Under the pieces are notes generated by a model. It saw only the letters and a program-made list of their open reading frames with translations, was not told where the DNA came from and did no database searches. From Paracoccaceae bacterium (GTDB lineage: Bacteria > Pseudomonadota > Alphaproteobacteria > Rhodobacterales > Rhodobacteraceae), in the NCBI GenBank assembly GCA_028284705.1, contig JANQRE010000026.1, forward strand, positions 1 to 64,000: a DNA stretch of 64,000 nt, in the 5' to 3' direction. The stretch's first letter is position 1, and each line of letters starts with the position of its first letter. This document shows, piece by piece, positions 54,310 through 62,029 of the stretch. Both the position numbers and the translations under genes were made by a program.

Positions 54310-55919
54310 GGTGTGGCGCCTTCCTGCAGCAGTTTCCAGAGGATCGCGTCGAGCAGCGCTTCGAAACTGGCGTCCACTATGTTCGGACTCACGCCGACCG
54401 TGGACCAGCGACGGCCCGCATTGTCTTCGCTGTCGATGATGACGCGGGTGACGGCCTCGGTGCCGCCTTGTGTGATTCTGACTTTAAAATCAACGAGTCG
54501 CATGTCTTCCAGCGCTGCCGAATATGGCCCGAGGTCCTTCACAAGCGCCTTTGAGAGCGCGTTCACCGGGCCGCGATCCGACCCCAGGGCGTCCATCGAC
54601 TCAGAGACGGAGAGCATCTTCTCATCGCCCACCTTCACCACCACGACAGCTTCAGACAGCGAGATCATCTTGTTGTATTTGTTCTTCCGCCGCTCGACGG
54701 TCACCTTATATCGTTTGACCTCGAAGAATTCCGGCAAAACACCAAGTTCGCGACGGGCCAGCAGTTCGAAAGACGCCTGTGCCGTGTCATAAGAATACCC
54801 CTGGTCCTCGCGCTCCTTGATGACTTCAAGAATGCGCGGCAACCGGCTGGTATCAATATCTTTTAAGCCCATGTCACCGAGGCGTTTGCGCAGGTTGGAC
54901 TGCCCCGCCTGATTGCTCATCGGGATGATACGGGCGTTGCCGACAACCTCGGGATCGACATGCTCGTAGGTGGCCGGATCCTTCAGGATCGCGCTCGCGT
55001 GCAGACCGGCTTTGTGGGCGAAGGCCGATGCCCCCACATAAGGCGCGTGTTTGTTCGGCACGCGGTTGAGGATGTCATCCAGCATGCGGCTGGTGAGGGT
55101 CAATTGGCTGAGATTTTCGACCGAAATGCCGGTATCGAACTGGCTGGCATAGGGCTCTTTCAACAGCAGCGTGGGGATCAGGGACGTGAGGTTTGCATTG
55201 CCACATCTCTCCCCTAACCCATTGATAGTGCCTTGAATTTGTCGCGCGCCGGCCTCGACGGCAGCGAGACTGCCGGCCACCGCGTTGTCGGTGTCGTTAT
55301 GGGTGTGGATGGCCACATGGGTGCCGGGGACGCCGCTGTCGATCACCGCCTTGGTGATGGTACCGATCTCGCTTGGCAGCGTGCCGCCATTGGTGTCGCA
55401 GAGCACGATCCAGCGGCAACCCGCATCGTAGGCGGCGTGCAGGCATTGCAACGCATAATCGGGGTTGGATTTGTAGCCGTCGAAGAAATGTTCGGCGTCA
55501 AAGAGCGCCTCGCGACCGTTGCTGACAAGGTGTTTGAAGCTGGCCGAGAGGTTTTCGAGGTTCTCTTCCAGCGTGATGCCGAGCGCCTTAACCACATGAA
55601 AATCATGGGATTTCCCGACCAGACAGACCGCAGGCGTGTTGGCGTTCATCACCGCCGCGAGCACGTCGTCATTCTCCGCCGAGCGGCCTGAGCGCTTGGT
55701 CATGCCGAAGGCGGTCATGGTGGATTTGGTCTTGGGTGGCTTTTCGAAAAACTCGCTATCCGTCGGGTTGGCCCCCGGCCAACCACCCTCGATGTAGTCG
55801 AGGCCCAGCGTGTCCAGCGCCTCGGCGATGCGGATCTTTTCCGGGGTCGAGAACTGCACGCCCTGGGTCTGCTGCCCGTCGCGGAGGGTCGTGTCGAAGA
55901 GAGAGAGGCGTTCAGCCAT
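54306..55919 (-). CDS. cimA: Citramalate synthase (2-isopropylmalate synthase-like family)
   Basis: 537 residues from MAERLSLFDTTLRDGQQTQGVQF, split as LSLFDTTLRDGQQTQ. DFDR-like HMGL TIM barrel: YIEGGWPGANPTDSEFF, VAIHTHNDTDNAVAGSL, GTINGLGERCGNANL; a C-terminal LeuA-type regulatory domain follows at about 400-537. It condenses pyruvate and acetyl-CoA to citramalate, giving isoleucine without threonine deaminase. It lies 84 bp downstream of the cysS stop, with repeats in that gap. Confidence 0.92.
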   Translation of the reverse strand: MAERLSLFDTTLRDGQQTQGVQFSTPEKIRIAEALDTLGLDYIEGGWPGANPTDSEFFEKPPKTKSTMTAFGMTKRSGRSAENDDVLAAVMNANTPAVCLVGKSHDFHVVKALGITLEENLENLSASFKHLVSNGREALFDAEHFFDGYKSNPDYALQCLHAAYDAGCRWIVLCDTNGGTLPSEIGTITKAVIDSGVPGTHVAIHTHNDTDNAVAGSLAAVEAGARQIQGTINGLGERCGNANLTSLIPTLLLKEPYASQFDTGISVENLSQLTLTSRMLDDILNRVPNKHAPYVGASAFAHKAGLHASAILKDPATYEHVDPEVVGNARIIPMSNQAGQSNLRKRLGDMGLKDIDTSRLPRILEVIKEREDQGYSYDTAQASFELLARRELGVLPEFFEVKRYKVTVERRKNKYNKMISLSEAVVVVKVGDEKMLSVSESMDALGSDRGPVNALSKALVKDLGPYSAALEDMRLVDFKVRITQGGTEAVTRVIIDSEDNAGRRWSTVGVSPNIVDASFEALLDAILWKLLQEGATP

Positions 55920-55930
55920 GCCCGCCTCCG

Positions 55931-55982
55931 TTTTGTACATTTTGTAGCAATCTTGAGAGGGGCGATTCACATTTTGTAGCAA
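55931..55982. repeat. Repeated TTTTGTA boxes in the cysS-cimA gap
   Basis: ACATTTTGTAGCAA occurs twice as a direct repeat (55937-55950 and 55969-55982), 32 bases start to start, about three helical turns. A third core TTTTGTA is at 55931-55937. All lie 12-63 bases upstream of the cimA ATG, so they could bind a regulator of cimA. Confidence 0.6.
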
Positions 55983-56003
55983 AACTTTTGGCGTTGATTT
56001 TGG

Positions 56004-57434
56004 TCATTTCAACGCCTCCAACTGATCGCGGTCGAAGAAGGGGCCCGGGCGCAGCTCTACTCCGTCTTTGGACATTCTGACTTCCACACCAATGTCTGTG
56101 AGCTGGTTCTTGAGTTTGTCCACCTCCGCAAAATCGCGCGTAACGAGTGCAGCTTTACGCAACTCTTCAAATCGTTTGGAGATTGATGCGAGATGTTCGC
56201 TATCATGCATTGCATCAGCGATATCATCCAATGCTCTAGCAGTATCCATGATGCTGGCAGAGACCAAGGCCTCGTCAACCGGGAAACCAAGGAAGGCCAT
56301 TGCCGAGCGCAGATCGTCTGTCTGACCTTCTCTGGCCATCTTATGCATCGCGGAAATTGCCGCACTTACGTTTAGATCAGATTTGATCGGTGAGATGATC
56401 GCATCTGAAACCTCCTTCAAACTTGAGCCGCGAATTGTCCAATACCAACCCGCAAGTATCTTCTCCGCCTCCCGCCGCTTCTTCTCCGTCCAATCCATCG
56501 GCTTGCGGTAATGGGTGGAGAGCATCACGAAACGGATCACCTCTCCCGGCACGCCTTGGTCCAGCAAATCCCGCACGGTGAAGAAATTGCCCAAGCTCTT
56601 GGACATCTTCTTGCCCTCGACCTGGAGCATCTCGTTGTGCATCCAGACCTGCGCAAAGCCGTGGCCCATGCATTTGGACTGGGCGATCTCGTTCTCGTGG
56701 TGCGGAAAGGTCAGATCATTGCCACCACCATGGATATCGAAGCTCTCCCCCAAAAGCTCGAAGGCCATTGCGGAGCATTCGATATGCCAGCCCGGGCGAC
56801 CGCGACCCCAAGGGCTCTCCCACCCCGGAAGCTCGTCATCGGACGGTTTCCAGAGCACGAAATCCATCGGGTCTTCTTTGAACGGTGCGACCTCGACGCG
56901 GGCCCCGGCGATCATGTCATCGACGGACCGGCCCGAGAGCTTGCCGTATTCGGTGTAGGAGCGCACGCGGAAGAGGACATGGCCCTCCTTGGCATAGGCG
57001 TGCCCTTTTTCGATCAGGCCTTCGATCATAGCGATCATCTGGCTGATGAACTCGGTCGCACGGGGTTCATGGGTCGGCGGCAAGGCTCCGAGGGCGGCCA
57101 TATCCTCGTGATACCAGCCGATGGTCTCGTTGGAGCGTTCGCGCACGAGGTCTTCGAGCGAGCCCTCTGCCCCGGCCTCTTTGCGCGCCAAGGCGGTCGC
57201 GTTGATCTTGTCATCCACGTCGGTGAAATTGCGCACATAAGTCACGGCATCCGACCCGTATTCGTGGCGCAACAGACGAAACAGCGTGTCGAACACCAGC
57301 ACGGGTCGCGCGTTGCCGAGATGGGCGCGGTCATAGACTGTAGGACCGCAGACATACATGCGCACATTCGACGGATCGAGAGGCATAAAGGCCTCTTTTG
57401 AGCGGGTCGCGGTGTTGTAGAGTTGGATGGTCAT
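56004..57434 (-). CDS. cysS: Cysteinyl-tRNA synthetase
   Basis: 476 residues. Class I motifs are [18 protein letters not shown] (HIGH-like HLGN and zinc Cys) and [11 protein letters not shown] (KMSKS). Zinc and cysteine ligands in HIECSAM and the [17 protein letters not shown] region are present. The C-terminal part (from about residue 330) is more AT-rich by eye than the N-terminal half. It precedes cimA. Confidence 0.97.
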   Translation of the reverse strand: MTIQLYNTATRSKEAFMPLDPSNVRMYVCGPTVYDRAHLGNARPVLVFDTLFRLLRHEYGSDAVTYVRNFTDVDDKINATALARKEAGAEGSLEDLVRERSNETIGWYHEDMAALGALPPTHEPRATEFISQMIAMIEGLIEKGHAYAKEGHVLFRVRSYTEYGKLSGRSVDDMIAGARVEVAPFKEDPMDFVLWKPSDDELPGWESPWGRGRPGWHIECSAMAFELLGESFDIHGGGNDLTFPHHENEIAQSKCMGHGFAQVWMHNEMLQVEGKKMSKSLGNFFTVRDLLDQGVPGEVIRFVMLSTHYRKPMDWTEKKRREAEKILAGWYWTIRGSSLKEVSDAIISPIKSDLNVSAAISAMHKMAREGQTDDLRSAMAFLGFPVDEALVSASIMDTARALDDIADAMHDSEHLASISKRFEELRKAALVTRDFAEVDKLKNQLTDIGVEVRMSKDGVELRPGPFFDRDQLEALK

Positions 57435-57595
57435 AAAGCCTCACGCGCCTTTGCGGCGGGGCTTAGCAAGTTCGACTTGGAGAGGAAACAGAGAAAGACC
57501 CGCCTGACAATGTCAGATGGTAATGCAGCAGATGATGATGCAGCAGGTCTTGGTCATGGGACTGTCATAGAGACAGACCCAAGGTCCGGTCAACC

Positions 57596-57649
57596 CTTCC
57601 CATGTTTCAAAAATACTTCGGGGGAGCGCGAGGGGGCTGGCCCCCTCGC
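57596..57649. repeat. Dispersed 24-bp repeat, copy A, with adjacent GC-rich hairpin
   Basis: The 24-mer at 57596-57619 (CTTCCCATGTTTCAAA... on the plus strand) is the exact reverse complement of 8165-8188. Nine bases further is a perfect 9-bp stem, GCGAGGGGG-CTGG-CCCCCTCGC (57628-57649). Copy A lies in the 244-bp gap downstream of the VOC gene at 57679; read on that gene's strand the hairpin comes first and a TTTTT run inside the repeat follows, terminator-like. The rest of the gap holds nothing I recognise. Confidence 0.75.
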
Positions 57650-57678
57650 CCGGTCGGATTGCCGAAGGCAATTCGAAA

Positions 57679-58062
57679 CTAAGTGTAAGAGACCACCTCC
57701 CATTCGATACCGTCATGGTCGTGGAAGTAGAACCGCTTGCCGGGTTCGTAATCGGCGTGGTTCACCGGCTGGAAGCCTTGCGCCTTTACCTTCGCTTCGG
57801 TCGCGTCGATATCCTCGACCACGACGCCGACATGGTTCAACCCGCCCTTGGTGGTGTAGCTGGAGGATTTTGCATCGACGGTTTTGCGCGGTGAATAGAT
57901 CGCGATGTAGCTGTCCTCGCTACCGACATGCATGGTGTAGCCGCCGGAGATTGCATCGCCCTCCCAACGTGTGTGCCAGCCGAAGATATCGTGCAGCATC
58001 TTCGCGGTGGCCTGCGGATCGGAGGCGGTGATGTTGACATGTTCCAAACTGGATGCGGACAT
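57679..58062 (-). CDS. VOC-superfamily (lactoylglutathione lyase-like) protein
   Basis: 127 residues from the ATG with AAGGAAAGG upstream. VOC modules: LEHVNITASDPQATAKMLHD and GLNHVGVVVEDIDATEAKV, with terminal FYFHDHDGIEWEVVSY including the metal Glu. It looks like a glyoxalase/fosfomycin-resistance type metalloenzyme; substrate unknown. It is divergent from the MmcQ-type gene. Confidence 0.85.
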   Translation of the reverse strand: MSASSLEHVNITASDPQATAKMLHDIFGWHTRWEGDAISGGYTMHVGSEDSYIAIYSPRKTVDAKSSSYTTKGGLNHVGVVVEDIDATEAKVKAQGFQPVNHADYEPGKRFYFHDHDGIEWEVVSYT

Positions 58063-58175
58063 GGCCTTTCCTTTCAATTCTGTCAGTTTGGCACCCAATC
58101 TAATTCCTTAAGTCAACTTGAGGTCAAGAGATCAATTTTCTCGCGTTTTCAATGCGTTTACGGCAAAGTGAACTC

Positions 58176-58526
58176 ATGAGCCGCGAGACCGTGAACAGGA
58201 TTTGCAAGGCGCTGCCCGGAGCGGAATGGTCCGATCCTTGGGGTGGCGGGCATGATGCGTGGAAAGTCTGTGACAAGATGTTCGCCTGTATCGGCGCGGT
58301 GCAGGACGGCGTGTCAGTGAAGACGCCTTCGATTGAGGATGCGCAACTGCTGATCGACATGGAACGGGCCGAGAAAGCGCCCTATTTTCACCGCTCCTGG
58401 GTGCGGGTCGATTGGGATGCCATTCCGGAGGATGAGTTGAGGGACCGCATCCTGACCTCCTACAAGATCGTGCGCCGTGGGCTGACCAAGAAACTGCAAG
58501 CGACATTGGGTCCGATTCCAGACTAA
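58176..58526 (+). CDS. MmcQ/YjbR-family protein
   Basis: 116 residues, MSRETVNRICKALPGAEWSD with WGGGHDAWKVCDKMFACIG and a terminal SYKIVRRGLTKK, the YjbR fold (CyaY-like alpha-beta). Often called DNA-binding, but function is unproven. It is divergent from the VOC gene and lies 43 bases upstream of the aminotransferase. Confidence 0.85.
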   Translation: MSRETVNRICKALPGAEWSDPWGGGHDAWKVCDKMFACIGAVQDGVSVKTPSIEDAQLLIDMERAEKAPYFHRSWVRVDWDAIPEDELRDRILTSYKIVRRGLTKKLQATLGPIPD

Positions 58527-58569
58527 AATTGCGTTTGACTTGCGGTCGGCGGAAGTGCTCCCTGCCCCC

Positions 58570-59739
58570 ATGAATATGTCGAAACGGATCAGAGGCCTGA
58601 CGGGCGACGAAGGCGACGGCTGGGGCGTTTTTTATCGTGCGCGGCGGATGAAACTGGCGGGTGAGCCAGTGACAGAGTTGACCATTGGCGAGCATGATAT
58701 TCGTACCGATCCGTCAATCCTTGAGGCGATGCATGACGCCGCGAAAGCCGGACACACGGGTTATGCGATGGTGCCGGGTGTCGATGCATTGCGGGACGCG
58801 GTGGCTGGGCGCGTTGCGGAGCGCACCGGCGTGCCAACCACGCACGACAATGTGCTGATCACGCCGGGCGGGCAATCTGCGCTCTTTGCGTCGCATCATG
58901 CGGTCTGCGATGAAGGGGATATCGCGCTTTATTGTGATCCCTATTACGCGACCTATCCGGGCACGTTGCGTGGGGTTGGGGCGGTGGCGACGGCCATTCA
59001 GACGCGACCCGAGGAAGATTTCCAACCGCAGGCGGCAGATATCGCTGCCGTGGCCGGAGATGCCGTCTCTCTGCTGATCAACTCGCCCAACAACCCGACC
59101 GGTGTGGTCTATTCTCGTGAGACGATGGAGAGCATCGCCGGGGTCTGCCAAAAGCATGATCTTTGGCTGATCTCCGACGAGGTCTATGACACACAAGTTT
59201 GGGAGGGGGAGCATATCTCGCCGCGCGCCCTGCCCGACATGGTGGAGCGCACATTGGTCGTGGGATCGATGTCGAAAAGCCACGCGATGACGGGCTCCCG
59301 CGTTGGCTGGGTGATCGGGCCGGAAGAGGTCATCTCCAACCTCATCAACCTCGCGACGCACACCACCTATGGCGTGCCGGGCTACATTCAGGACGCGGCG
59401 GTGTTCGCCCTGGGCCAGCCTGAGCTGGAAGAAGAGGTCGCCGCGCCGTTTCGGCGACGTCGGGAGATTGTCCAACGGCTCGTGGCCGGACAGAATGTCG
59501 TGAAGGCGGTTCCGGCCTCCGGTGCGATGTATGTCATGCTGGATATCCGCGCGACCGGTCTGTCGGGCGAGGATTTCGCGAACCGGCTGCTTGATACGCA
59601 TATGATCGCCGTGATGCCGGGAGAGAGTTTTGGGCGCGCTGCTGCGGGGCACGTCCGGGTGGCGATGACGGTTGCGGATGATGCTCTTGAAGCAGCTTTC
59701 GCGACCCTTCTGGACTTTGCAAATGAGGTGGCGCGATGA
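58570..59739 (+). CDS. PLP-dependent class I/II aminotransferase
   Basis: 389 residues from the ATG at 58570; a second Met at 58576 is also possible. Family segments: GEHDIRTDPSILEAMHDAA, LINSPNNPTGVVYS, LISDEVYDTQVWEG and the PLP lysine in VGSMSKSHAMTGSRVGW. Aspartate-type fold I transaminase of unknown amino-donor. It is coupled (ATGA) to the PEP-mutase family gene that follows. Confidence 0.88.
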   Translation: MNMSKRIRGLTGDEGDGWGVFYRARRMKLAGEPVTELTIGEHDIRTDPSILEAMHDAAKAGHTGYAMVPGVDALRDAVAGRVAERTGVPTTHDNVLITPGGQSALFASHHAVCDEGDIALYCDPYYATYPGTLRGVGAVATAIQTRPEEDFQPQAADIAAVAGDAVSLLINSPNNPTGVVYSRETMESIAGVCQKHDLWLISDEVYDTQVWEGEHISPRALPDMVERTLVVGSMSKSHAMTGSRVGWVIGPEEVISNLINLATHTTYGVPGYIQDAAVFALGQPELEEEVAAPFRRRREIVQRLVAGQNVVKAVPASGAMYVMLDIRATGLSGEDFANRLLDTHMIAVMPGESFGRAAAGHVRVAMTVADDALEAAFATLLDFANEVAR

Positions 59740-60530
59740 GTTTTCGGGACCTGCATATCCCCGGCGACCCGTTCGTTCTGGCCAATGCTTGGGATGTTGG
59801 CTCGGCGAAAGTGCTGGCGGGGCTGGGCGCGAAAGCCATCGCCACCTCCTCCGCCGCGCATGCGTTTACGCTGGGCCGACCCGATGGTGGGCATGTGACG
59901 CGGGATGAGGCGCTGGCCCATGCACAGGATCTGATTGCGGCAGTGAACGTGCCCGTCTCCGGCGATTTCGAAGACGGCTATGGCGAAGCGCCCGAGACCT
60001 GCGCCGAGACCGTGCGGCTGTCGGGCGAGATCGGACTGGCGGGCATCTGCATCGAGGACACGATTGGCGCCTCCGAGCGTGTTTACGGGTTCGATCTGGC
60101 AGTGGAACGGGTGCGCGCTGCCAGTGCGGCTGCCGGCGCCCTGCCCCGGGACTTCTTCTTTGTCGCCCGCGCCGATGGGGTGATGACCGGGGGTTATGAC
60201 ATCGAAGAGGCGATCCGCCGGGTGCAAGCCTTTGACGAGGCTGGCGCGGATGGGATTTATGTGCCGCTGCCCAAAAGCTTCGACGACCTCAAACGGATCG
60301 TGGCGGCGACAGAAAAACCGGTGAATGTGCTGGCCGCGGGGCCTTATGCCAAATATTCGCTGGCCGATTATGCCGCGATTGGCGTGGCGCGGGTCTCGCT
60401 GGGCTCGGCGCTGGCCCGCGTGACCCATCGGGCGCTTTGTGAAGGGGCGGAAGCGATCCTCGGCCGCGGCGATTTTGGACCCCTGACTGCCGCGTTCCCC
60501 GGCGGCAAGATCGATGCGTTTTTGACGTGA
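59736..60530 (+). CDS. Isocitrate lyase / PEP mutase superfamily protein
   Basis: 264 residues. The TIM-barrel segments FVLANAWDVGSAKVL, KAIATSSAAHAFTLG, VSGDFEDGYG (metal Asp) and GICIEDTIG fit the methylisocitrate-lyase/PEP-mutase family, but the lyase KKCGH loop is absent, so this is the small-family type whose substrates are mostly unknown. It overlaps the aminotransferase by 4 bases; a joint role in amino-acid carbon breakdown is possible. Confidence 0.83.
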   Translation: MSFRDLHIPGDPFVLANAWDVGSAKVLAGLGAKAIATSSAAHAFTLGRPDGGHVTRDEALAHAQDLIAAVNVPVSGDFEDGYGEAPETCAETVRLSGEIGLAGICIEDTIGASERVYGFDLAVERVRAASAAAGALPRDFFFVARADGVMTGGYDIEEAIRRVQAFDEAGADGIYVPLPKSFDDLKRIVAATEKPVNVLAAGPYAKYSLADYAAIGVARVSLGSALARVTHRALCEGAEAILGRGDFGPLTAAFPGGKIDAFLT

Positions 60531-60537
60531 GGCAAAT

Positions 60538-60708
60538 GTGCTTATCGCCCTCGGCAATGGGTTTCCGAGCCAATAATTCCCCTTGGGCGACCGGATCATG
60601 AGTGACAAAATGATCCCGAAATTCCGCGACGGCGATCTGCCGGGCGGGATCGTTGCAGGTGTGAATGAGGTATTGGCGCGGTTGCGTCTGGACGTTCCAC
60701 CGACGTAG
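60538..60708 (+). pseudogene. Remnant of a TPM-domain gene with one nonsense codon
   Basis: In one frame, 60538-60708 reads VLIALGNGFPSQ-stop-FPLGDRIMSDKM then IPKFRDGDLPGGIVAGVNEV and LARLRL. This aligns without gaps over about 51 positions to the intact neighbour (MRIALGSGYPSRYDG..., LPRFREGNYPAGIIAGTESA). The TAA at 60574 replaces a Tyr codon. The 5' part and 3' part are missing, so it is a truncated paralogue. An ATG at 60598 could still give 36 residues, unlikely to fold. Confidence 0.78.
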
Positions 60709-60757
60709 AGCTTTTGATCCATCCAGACTATCATACGCGCCTTAAGAGGGAGCGGTT

Positions 60758-61834
60758 ATGATTCAGAAATACTTGCCTACGGTCCTTGTTGGACTGGTTC
60801 TCGTGTTGACCTCAGCGGTGCAGGCACAGGAGCGATACCCGGATTACACATCCGTCTATGTCAATGATTTCGCGGATGTTTTGAGCGATCAGAACGAGGC
60901 CCGTTTGGAGGACATGTTACGGGCCGCCCGATCCGAGCGTGATCACGAGATGACGGTCGTGACGATGAATTCCCTGTCCGATTATGGAACCTCGTTACCA
61001 ATCGAAACCTATGCGAAGAACCTGTTCAATCGCTGGGGCGTCGGCAATGCGGAGCGTGATGACGGCATTCTGATGCTCGTCGTCGTTGGGGATCGCGAGA
61101 TGCGCATCGCCCTGGGTTCTGGCTATCCCTCACGCTATGACGGGATCGCAAAGCGCATTATCGACCGCGATATGCTGCCCCGGTTTCGGGAGGGTAACTA
61201 CCCTGCCGGGATCATTGCAGGCACCGAGAGCGCATTGGCGCAATTGCAACTGATCGACCGCTCCGCCCCGCTGACCTCGCCGGAGCGCTGGCAAGCGGAG
61301 CGGCGTGTGATCGGCTCCTATTTTCAGTCGAACCCGATCCTGCAATGGATCAGTTACGCGCTTGGTGGTCTTGTCGCCTTTTTCAGCGGTCGTTGGGCCC
61401 TTTATCGTCGGCCTCGGAAATGCCCGGAATGCGGGCGGATCATGTTCCGTCTCGGCGACGTGCAGGAGGATCAATATCTCTCAGAAAGTGAACTTCTGGA
61501 GGAAAAGCTGAACTCCAAGGATTATGGCGTCTGGATCTGCAAACACGACGAGCACGTGCATATCGAAGGCAAGAACAAGTGGTTTTCGGGCTATTCCGCC
61601 TGTCCGGAGTGCAGTTGCCGGACCCAGGACACCAAGCGCACCGTTCTGTCCTCGGCCACGACCACCCGAACAGGAACGGCCCTGCTGGAACATAGGTGCG
61701 CCAATTGCGACTACACCGCGAGTGAGAAAGTGATCATACCGGTGCGGACGCAAAGCTCGTCTTCGTCTTCAAGTGGCGGCTCCAGCTTTGGCGGAGGCTC
61801 GTCGTCTGGTGGCGGAGCCTCGGGCAGCTGGTAG
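60758..61834 (+). CDS. TPM-domain membrane-anchored protein with cysteine ribbon and Ser/Gly tail
   Basis: 358 residues: signal peptide to about residue 24, then a TPM/YgcG domain (YTSVYVNDFADVLSDQNEAR, RWGVGNAERDDGILMLVVVG, IALGSGYPSRYDG). One membrane helix lies near 190-210, then a cysteine-rich stretch with CPECGR, CKHDEH, CPECSC and CANCDY, likely zinc-ribbon-like. The tail is SSSSSSGGSSFGGGSSSGG. TPM proteins are linked to photosystem II repair in plants; bacterial roles are unclear. GAGGGAGCGG precedes the ATG. A dead paralogue lies just upstream. Confidence 0.83.
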   Translation: MIQKYLPTVLVGLVLVLTSAVQAQERYPDYTSVYVNDFADVLSDQNEARLEDMLRAARSERDHEMTVVTMNSLSDYGTSLPIETYAKNLFNRWGVGNAERDDGILMLVVVGDREMRIALGSGYPSRYDGIAKRIIDRDMLPRFREGNYPAGIIAGTESALAQLQLIDRSAPLTSPERWQAERRVIGSYFQSNPILQWISYALGGLVAFFSGRWALYRRPRKCPECGRIMFRLGDVQEDQYLSESELLEEKLNSKDYGVWICKHDEHVHIEGKNKWFSGYSACPECSCRTQDTKRTVLSSATTTRTGTALLEHRCANCDYTASEKVIIPVRTQSSSSSSSGGSSFGGGSSSGGGASGSW

Positions 61835-61863
61835 GTCGCAAACAGGCTTGATTTGTCGCGATT

Positions 61864-61973
61864 TCCCTGCCCTGATCTTGGGCACAGGGAGTGAACGGAT
61901 CATGCAAAGAGCAAAATGCATCCGCGAATTGGTGTGGCGCACCATCGGTGCGCGACGGGGCCGTGCGGCACGG
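61864..61973 (+). promoter_or_regulatory. Structured leader with possible Arg-rich leader peptide before the mttB-like gene
   Basis: The 195-bp region holds three inverted repeats: TCCCTGCCC...GGG-CA-CAGGGA (61864-61890), GCGCACC-ATC-GGTGCGC (61937-61953) and CCGTG-CGG-CACGG (61961-61973). A 30-codon frame at 61902-61994 (MQRAKCIRELVWRTIGARRG, then RAARGRPAEV) spans the last two and is unusually Arg-rich. It ends 35 bases before the methyltransferase ATG. An attenuator is one explanation; no known riboswitch consensus is recognised. Confidence 0.4.
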
Positions 61974-62029
61974 GGGCGTCCGGCAGAGGTTTGAACCCTC
62001 TTCCGACACGAAACCCAAGCGAGACCAAT

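Noticed and set aside
53464-54792. 442-codon open frame opposite the NDUFAF6-like gene and the cimA end
   Set aside because: It spans two conserved genes on the other strand and resembles nothing; a composition artefact.
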